The position numbers were made by a program, and so were the translations under genes. From the NCBI GenBank assembly GCA_049582065.1, contig JBAUTF010000328.1, forward strand, positions 1 through 9,762: 9,762 nt of DNA. Reading direction: 5' to 3'. The notes beneath the pieces were generated by a model. That model had not been told where the DNA came from, searched no databases, and saw only the letters and a list, made by a program, of their open reading frames with translations. The stretch is from DATKSS01 sp049582065. GTDB lineage: Bacteria > Chloroflexota > Dormibacteria > Dormibacterales > Dormibacteraceae. The first letter of the stretch is position 1. Each line of letters starts with the position of its first letter. Below are positions 5,279 to 9,762 of the stretch, one piece after another.

Positions 5279-7272
5279 CCCACCGCCACCAAGTGTGGGT
5301 CGAGCGCCATTTCCACAAGCTCGATGATGTCTTTGACCTCGATCCGGTCCTCCATTCCCAGCGACTGCACGGCGGCCGTGTACATGACCACGTCTTTCGG
5401 ACAGGCGACCACGAAGTATTTGGCGTCTCCCAACGCAACAGCTTCCCGAATGCGATTCTCGCTCGGCCGCTCTTTGATGCCCCTGTCGTCCATCCAGATG
5501 CGACCACCGCCCGCGCCGCAGCAGAAGCTGTTCTCGCGGCAGCGTCCCATCTCGTGCACGCGGACCATCATGTGTTCCATCACCTTGCGCGGGGCATCAA
5601 AGCCGCCGTTGTAGCGGCCCAGGTAGCAGGGGTCGTGGTAGGTGGCCACTTTCCCGATCGGCCCTGCAAGCTTCAGCTTTCCCGTTTCCAGCAGCTCCAG
5701 GAGAAGCTGCGTGTAGTGCACTACCTTGTACTTGGCTCCGAAGGCCAGGTACTCCTGGCCGAGCGCGTTGAGGCTGTGTGGGTCGGTCGTCATGATCCGC
5801 TTGAACGTGCACTTGGACAGCACTTCGACGTTGTGCTGGGCAAGCATCTCGAAGAGTCCTTCCTCGCCGACCCGGCGAACATCGTTGCCGCTGTTGCGCT
5901 CCGACTCGAAGAGAATGCCGAAATCTACGCGCGCCCCGCGAAGGACTCGCGCCACCGATTGCGTGAGCCGCTGCACGCGAGGGTCGTATGACGCGAAGTC
6001 GCCGACGAACCACAGCACGTCTACCGGCTCCTTGCGGGCGTCTTTGACGGCAAAACCGAGGTCCTTGGTCCACCGCGCGCGCATTCGCTCCGACTGGTTG
6101 AAGGAGTTGCCGTGCTGCGCCAGGCTGGCGAGCGTGTCTTGCAGCTTTGGCTCCATGCGGCCCTGCTCGACGAGCTGCCGGCGCATGTCGACGATCTTCG
6201 GCACGTGCTCGATATGCAGGGGGCAGACCTGCATGCACGCGCGGCACGTAGTGCAGGCCCACAGGGTCTCGTCCTGGATCGAGCCGCCCAGCAGCTCGCG
6301 GTGCCCGTCGCCATTCCGATGCGTACGGTGTCCGCCGATTCCTTCCTCGTCGAGGAGGGCGTCGCGCAGGTCCATGATCAGGAGCTTGGGCGAGAGCGGC
6401 TGCCCAGCGGCGTGCGCCGGGCAGACGGCCTGGCAGCGGCCGCACTCGGTGCAGGCATAGAGGTCGAGCTTCTGCTTCCAGCCCAGCTGCTCCACGTCTT
6501 TTAGCCCGATCGAAGGCTTCGAGAGGTCTGCCTTCGGCAGCATTCCTTTGGGCGAGAGGTCGCGGAAGAAGACGTTGGGGATGCCGACGAAGATGTGGAG
6601 GTGTTTGGAGGTCGGGATGTAGGCGAGGAAGGCGAGGATGGCCAGGACATGGGTCCAGTAGAAGACCTCGGCAACAGGCTTCGCTGCGGCGCCGTGCAGG
6701 CCAAAGAGGCCGAAGAAGCCGGCGAGCGCGGAACTGACCGGCCGCCAGCTTGCCGACGGATCGCCACCGGACGCGACGCGGAAGGTGTTCTGCATCAGCA
6801 TGTCGAACACCACCGCAAAGATCAGCAACAAGATGATGGTGGCGTCCCGTTCATTCGAGCCCTTGAAGCGCTCGGGCTTGCGGACGTACCGGTTGAAGGC
6901 CGCCATCGCGAGGCCCGCCATGACGATGACGTCGAAGAGGTCTTGCACCAACGCGATCCATGTGTGCCCTCCGATGGGAGCGAGGCTGAAGCCAGGAAAG
7001 AAACCTTCGCCGAAGGCCTGCACGATCCCGGTGAGCAGGATCACGAAGCCGCTGAAAATCATCAGGTGCAGAATCCCCGAGTACTTGATCTGCATCAGTC
7101 GGACATGCAAGCCGATGTTGGTGACCACGCCCCATAGCCGAAGCGGGATGTGGTCGAAGCGGTTCTCCCACGGCGAATGGAAGATGGGGCGCAGCAGCAG
7201 GTAGAACCGGTACCCGGACCAGCTGAGCGTCGCCGCCGTCAGGATCGCCAGGACGACCGTCTTGGCAGGCAT
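5275..7272 (-). CDS. Membrane-anchored HdrD/FadF-like iron-sulfur oxidoreductase
   Basis: A 665-residue fusion of a NarI-like haem b membrane domain (about 1-225, with hydrophobic segments near 5-27, 65-85, 108-127, 145-163, 180-195 and 203-222 and histidines such as His69 and His208 as candidate ligands) with a ferredoxin module and CCG domains. Two 4Fe-4S motifs are intact: CTECGRCQAVCP (Cys274-284) and CTTCRACMQVCP (Cys340-350). The second CCG domain is intact in its core: Cys549 in HDPCYLGR, Cys578, and Cys584-Cys585 in FCCGAGGG, then Cys624. The first CCG domain has lost its cysteines (VGDFASYDPR at 422-431; ERNSGND at 458-464). Proteins of this build accept electrons from EtfAB and reduce (mena)quinone, and etfBA lies directly upstream, so it is probably the membrane quinone-reducing partner here. 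No strong ribosome binding site is seen; the ATG lies five bases after etfA, so coupling is likely. Confidence 0.9.
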   Translation of the reverse strand: MPAKTVVLAILTAATLSWSGYRFYLLLRPIFHSPWENRFDHIPLRLWGVVTNIGLHVRLMQIKYSGILHLMIFSGFVILLTGIVQAFGEGFFPGFSLAPIGGHTWIALVQDLFDVIVMAGLAMAAFNRYVRKPERFKGSNERDATIILLLIFAVVFDMLMQNTFRVASGGDPSASWRPVSSALAGFFGLFGLHGAAAKPVAEVFYWTHVLAILAFLAYIPTSKHLHIFVGIPNVFFRDLSPKGMLPKADLSKPSIGLKDVEQLGWKQKLDLYACTECGRCQAVCPAHAAGQPLSPKLLIMDLRDALLDEEGIGGHRTHRNGDGHRELLGGSIQDETLWACTTCRACMQVCPLHIEHVPKIVDMRRQLVEQGRMEPKLQDTLASLAQHGNSFNQSERMRARWTKDLGFAVKDARKEPVDVLWFVGDFASYDPRVQRLTQSVARVLRGARVDFGILFESERNSGNDVRRVGEEGLFEMLAQHNVEVLSKCTFKRIMTTDPHSLNALGQEYLAFGAKYKVVHYTQLLLELLETGKLKLAGPIGKVATYHDPCYLGRYNGGFDAPRKVMEHMMVRVHEMGRCRENSFCCGAGGGRIWMDDRGIKERPSENRIREAVALGDAKYFVVACPKDVVMYTAAVQSLGMEDRIEVKDIIELVEMALDPHLVAVG

Positions 7273-7277
7273 CGCCG

Positions 7278-8243
7278 CTAGCCGGCTTTTGCCTTCAATC
7301 GCTCGGTCAGCGCGGGGAGCAGATCGAAGAGGTCGCAGGTCGTGCCGTAGTGGGCGACCTTGAATATGGGCGCGTTGGCGTCGGAGTTGACCGCGACGAT
7401 CAGTTCGGCGTCACGCATTCCCTCGAGGTGCTCCGGGGCGCCCGAGATGCCGACCGCGAAATAGAGCTTGGGCTTCACCGTCATCCCCGATTTGCCGACC
7501 TGACGCGCCTTGGGAAGCCAGCCGGCATCACACACCGGCCGCGAGGCGCCGATTTCGGCGCCGAGAGCTTTGGCCAGGTCTTCAGCCAGCTCCAGGTTTT
7601 CCGGCCCGCCGATTCCGCGACCGACACTGACCAACCGCTCAGCCTTAGTGATGTCGACTCCTTCACCGCCCGGGGCTGAAGCGGAAACAAAGCGCGTCCG
7701 CAGCGACGAAAGGGCCGCCGGAGCGTCAATCGTTACCTGTTGCCCCTTGCCACCGGCGCGCCCAGCCGCCTCGGGAAACGAACCAGCGACCACCGCGAAG
7801 ACGGCCGGCCCATCGGTCTTGGTCGTGGCGACGACCTTTCCCCCATAGAGCTGGCTGCGCGCGATCACCGCGGCGCCTTCGATCTCGAGGCCGAGGCAGT
7901 AGGAGACCAGAGGAAGACCGGTAGCTGCGGCCGCGCCGGCGGCGAGGTCGATGCCGACCGAGGTGTTGCCGACCAGGACCACCTGCGGTTTGCGCTGACG
8001 AATGGCCTCGGTCAGGACTGCGACGTGGGCTTCGGGGACATATGTGGAGACCGCGGGGTGGCCGACTGTGACAACAGTGTCAGCAGCCCCGAGTTGAGAG
8101 GCGAGGTCGCCCCCACCGGATAGCAGGGCATCGACCTCTCCTCCGAGGCCAGAGGCCAGCGAGCGCGCGGCTCCCAACAGCTCGAAGCTGATCGGCGCGA
8201 CCTTACCCTCGGACGTCTCGACGTAGACCAGCACGTTGCCCAT
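7278..8243 (-). CDS. etfA: Electron transfer flavoprotein alpha subunit
   Basis: The FAD-binding subunit of an electron transfer flavoprotein. It is 321 residues long, normal for the family. The C-terminal FAD domain is clear: GRGIGGPENLELAEDLAKAL (208-227), ASRPVCDAGWLPKARQVGKSG (233-253), then YFAVGISGAPEHL (261-273), IVAVNSDANAPIF (282-294) and AHYGTTCDL (297-305). Position 236 (Arg), the SGAPEH loop and Asn286/Asp288 are the expected flavin contacts. The N-terminal half is the paired alpha/beta fold shared with EtfB. It forms a heterodimer with the neighbouring etfB product and probably passes electrons to the HdrD/FadF-like protein encoded next. The start at 8243 has GAGGG about eight bases upstream, and the gene sits two bases after etfB. 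Whether the pair is of the bifurcating type cannot be judged by eye. Confidence 0.96.
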   Translation of the reverse strand: MGNVLVYVETSEGKVAPISFELLGAARSLASGLGGEVDALLSGGGDLASQLGAADTVVTVGHPAVSTYVPEAHVAVLTEAIRQRKPQVVLVGNTSVGIDLAAGAAAATGLPLVSYCLGLEIEGAAVIARSQLYGGKVVATTKTDGPAVFAVVAGSFPEAAGRAGGKGQQVTIDAPAALSSLRTRFVSASAPGGEGVDITKAERLVSVGRGIGGPENLELAEDLAKALGAEIGASRPVCDAGWLPKARQVGKSGMTVKPKLYFAVGISGAPEHLEGMRDAELIVAVNSDANAPIFKVAHYGTTCDLFDLLPALTERLKAKAG

Positions 8244-8245
8244 CG

Positions 8246-9013
8246 CTAAGCCCTCACAAGCCCGCGCTCGCCGAGCAGCGCGGCGATCTTTTCGGCGACT
8301 TCGTCGGCGCTACCCGCCAGCATCTCGGCCTGTTTCCCCGTCTCAGGCTTGGCCATCCCGGTCACCTCTGCGCCCGCCGGACCGTCGGCCGACGAGGCCG
8401 TCACCAACTCGAGCGCGCCAGACGCGATGGCCTGTCGAAGCTTTGTGACCGGCACGTAGCGCGGTGGCTTGGGCGCGGCCTGCACCCCGATCACCGCGGG
8501 CAGGTCGATCTCCAACGTGGCGATCCGGCCTCCGGCGTACTCCTGGTGAACGCGCAGCTTGTCACCGGCGAGCTCGACACCGCTGACCACGCTGACGTGA
8601 GGCCAGCCGAGGGCGAAGGCGAGAAAGGGTGCCGTCTGCCCGAAGAGGTCGTCAGCAGCCTGGACGCCGGTGAGCACGAGATCTGGCCCCAGCTGCTTGA
8701 TCGCCTGCGCGAGGGCGCCGGCAGCCCGGCGCGAATCGAGCAAATCACCCCCAACGTCGACTTTCACTGCGCCGTCGGCCCCCCGCGCCTTTGCCGCGTA
8801 TAGCACCTGGTCGATGCCGTCGGCCGCCAGCGCAACCGCCGTGACCTTTGCGCCGCCCGACTCTTTGAGCAGCACCGCCTGCTCGAGCGCGTGATCGTCG
8901 AACTCGTTCAGCTTCATCTTCACGAACGAGCGGTCGATGTCCTTGCCGCCGGCGTCGATCTCCAGCTCTTCGACGAGGTCGGGCACTTGCTTCAACACCA
9001 CAGCTATGTGCAT
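8246..9013 (-). CDS. etfB: Electron transfer flavoprotein beta subunit
   Basis: The smaller ETF subunit (255 residues), which binds AMP or a second flavin at the interface with EtfA. Typical features are the IAVVLKQVPD start (3-12), NEFDDHALEQAVLLKE (36-51), a conserved VTAVALAAD strand (57-65), the loop GVQAADDLFGQTAPFLAFALGWP (116-138) and the signature PAVIGVQAAPKPPRYVP (172-188). The C-terminal arm is Ala/Glu-rich and helical, as expected for the segment that clasps EtfA. A clean AGGAG at 9021-9025, overlapping the stop codon of the HdrD-like gene before it, sits seven bases before the ATG. The pair is placed between two HdrD-like proteins, making them its likely redox partners. Ordinary fatty-acid-oxidation ETF is the alternative, but no acyl-CoA dehydrogenase is in the window. 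Confidence 0.96.
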   Translation of the reverse strand: MHIAVVLKQVPDLVEELEIDAGGKDIDRSFVKMKLNEFDDHALEQAVLLKESGGAKVTAVALAADGIDQVLYAAKARGADGAVKVDVGGDLLDSRRAAGALAQAIKQLGPDLVLTGVQAADDLFGQTAPFLAFALGWPHVSVVSGVELAGDKLRVHQEYAGGRIATLEIDLPAVIGVQAAPKPPRYVPVTKLRQAIASGALELVTASSADGPAGAEVTGMAKPETGKQAEMLAGSADEVAEKIAALLGERGLVRA

Positions 9014-9020
9014 CTGATGA

Positions 9021-9025
9021 CTCCT
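9021..9025 (-). promoter_or_regulatory. Ribosome binding site of etfB
   Basis: AGGAG seven bases before the etfB ATG, overlapping the stop codon of the HdrD-like gene (TAGGAG). It decides the etfB start at 9013. Confidence 0.8.
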
Positions 9026-9761
9026 AATGCAGGGCTTCGTCCACGAGCTCGATCACATCGCGGACGAGCAGCTTGCCTTCATTTCCGGTCGACTTCACGG
9101 CGTCCTCGAAGCGGGACACCTCGTACGGACAGCAGACGACGAGCATCTCGGCTCCGGTTTCGATCGCCTCTTTGACACGCCTCTCGCTGAGTCGCTCCGA
9201 GACGTGGTTGCCGGTGAAGCTGTCCAGCCACATCCCCCCGCCGCCGCCGCCGCAGCAGTAGCCGTTCGCCTTGCAGCGGAACATCTCGATGAACTCGAGG
9301 CCAGGGATCTGCTTGATCATCTCGCGCGGCGCGTCGTACTCCCCGTTGTGGCGTCCGAGGTAGCAGGGGTCGTGGAAGGTGACCTTGTAGTCGAGCTTCC
9401 GCTTCCAGGGCAACCTCGACATCAACGGAGCGAGGAACTGGGTGTAGTGCTGGATCGGGTATTCCGCGCCGAGCTTCGGGTACTCGTTCCGGAATGCGTT
9501 GTACGCATGCGGGTCCGAGGTGACCATCCGCTTGAACTCGTACTTGCCGAGCGTCGCGATGTTCTGCTCGGCGATCATCTCGAACAGCCCTTTCTCGCCG
9601 GCCAGCCGCTGGCTGTCACATGAGCATTTCTCCTCGTGGCCGAGGATGCCCCAGTCGACCCCGAGCATGGCCATCGTGCGGGCCAGAGCGCGCGCGGCGT
9701 CCTTGCCGCGCGGGTGGTACGACCAGTAGCACTCAACGTAGAACAGGACGTCAACCGGCCG
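9024..9761 (-). CDS. HdrD-like CCG-domain iron-sulfur protein, 5' part outside window
   Basis: The frame is open to the right edge, so only the last 245 residues are seen; an internal ATG at 9674 is not the real start. The visible part begins in a first CCG domain (VDVLFYVECYWSYHPRG) whose later motif is EEKCSCDSQRLAGE, that is CSCD instead of the usual CCGD. The second CCG domain is intact in its core: HDPCYLGRHNGEYDAPRE (visible Cys133), then Cys163, Cys169-Cys170 in GYCCGGGGGGMW, and CCPYEV near the end. The noncubane 4Fe-4S cluster site of heterodisulfide reductases is built on such CCG motifs. It is a clear paralogue of the 665-residue protein downstream; the shared FHDPCYLGR/YHDPCYLGR, GLFEM, RVKEAI/RIREAV and VRDVIELV/VKDIIELV segments show this. 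It is followed directly by etfBA, so it is a likely EtfAB partner. Whether it has a membrane domain and ferredoxin module is unknown because the 5' end is missing. Confidence 0.92.
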   Translation of the reverse strand, partial: RPVDVLFYVECYWSYHPRGKDAARALARTMAMLGVDWGILGHEEKCSCDSQRLAGEKGLFEMIAEQNIATLGKYEFKRMVTSDPHAYNAFRNEYPKLGAEYPIQHYTQFLAPLMSRLPWKRKLDYKVTFHDPCYLGRHNGEYDAPREMIKQIPGLEFIEMFRCKANGYCCGGGGGGMWLDSFTGNHVSERLSERRVKEAIETGAEMLVVCCPYEVSRFEDAVKSTGNEGKLLVRDVIELVDEALH

Positions 9762-9762
9762 C

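Larger units (their letters stand above)
616..9762 (-). other. Single polycistronic operon of LbpA/TusA/EtfAB/HdrD/HdrC genes
   Basis: All thirteen minus-strand genes follow each other with gaps of 2-10 bases or overlaps of 1-11 bases (109 at the last junction, if its start is right), and several stop/start fusions (GTGA, ATGA twice, TAATG, TGATG). No internal terminator or promoter was recognised. Transcription should begin beyond the right edge. The arrangement argues for one coordinately expressed unit. The functional theme, sulfane sulfur delivery, lipoate-based carriage, electron export to quinone and anion export, is inferred from the genes. Confidence 0.82.

Noticed and set aside
5119..5991. 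Long plus-strand open frame opposite the HdrD/FadF-like gene
   Set aside because: It lies antisense to conserved CCG-domain coding sequence and has no recognisable domain.
9027..9623. Plus-strand open frame opposite the HdrD-like gene
   Set aside because: Mirror of the conserved minus-strand gene; composition is that of a shadow frame.
1..9762. CRISPR arrays, tRNA or rRNA genes, riboswitches
   Set aside because: No direct-repeat array, tRNA-like or rRNA-like segment was recognised, and almost all bases are in dense protein-coding genes.

Overview
The window comes from a GC-rich bacterium. Translation starts include GTG and probably TTG, and genes overlap by 1 to 11 bases almost throughout. 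The phylum cannot be fixed from the sequence. The quinone-linked EtfAB/HdrD-type proteins and the base composition would suit Actinobacteriota, Chloroflexota or a related lineage, but this is inference.

Layout. The left edge (3-482, plus strand) is the 3' end of an IS1182/IS5-like transposase gene. A 133-base gap (483-615) with no convincing gene or terminator follows. From 616 to the right edge, everything is one tightly packed minus-strand gene train, transcribed from high to low coordinates, with its promoter beyond the window. In transcription order it holds: the 3' part of an HdrD-like CCG-domain gene (9024 to >9762), etfB, etfA, a 665-residue membrane-anchored HdrD/FadF-like iron-sulfur protein, a 120-residue unknown protein, a 96-residue CPFC/His protein, two tandem GcvH-like lipoate-binding proteins (lbpA), an 86-residue CxxC protein, tusA, an hdrC-like ferredoxin subunit, a two-domain lipoate-protein ligase, and a TSUP (TauE/SafE) membrane exporter.

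How it fits together. LbpA-type lipoate proteins, a dedicated lipoate ligase with fused accessory domain, TusA and HdrC-like subunits are the hallmarks of the sHdr (sulfur-oxidising heterodisulfide reductase-like) pathway. There TusA delivers sulfane sulfur, sulfur is oxidised on or near the LbpA-bound lipoate, and sulfite leaves. In this window the electron-accepting side appears to be EtfAB plus HdrD/FadF-like proteins that could pass electrons to the quinone pool, and a TSUP permease could export sulfite or another sulfur anion. No HdrA or canonical HdrB is visible; they may lie upstream of the right edge or be absent. The parts most worth a second look are three small uncharacterised proteins embedded in the operon, the two HdrD-like paralogues flanking etfBA with decayed first CCG sites, the unusual second cysteine motif in the HdrC-like protein, and the C-terminal CxxC on the second LbpA.
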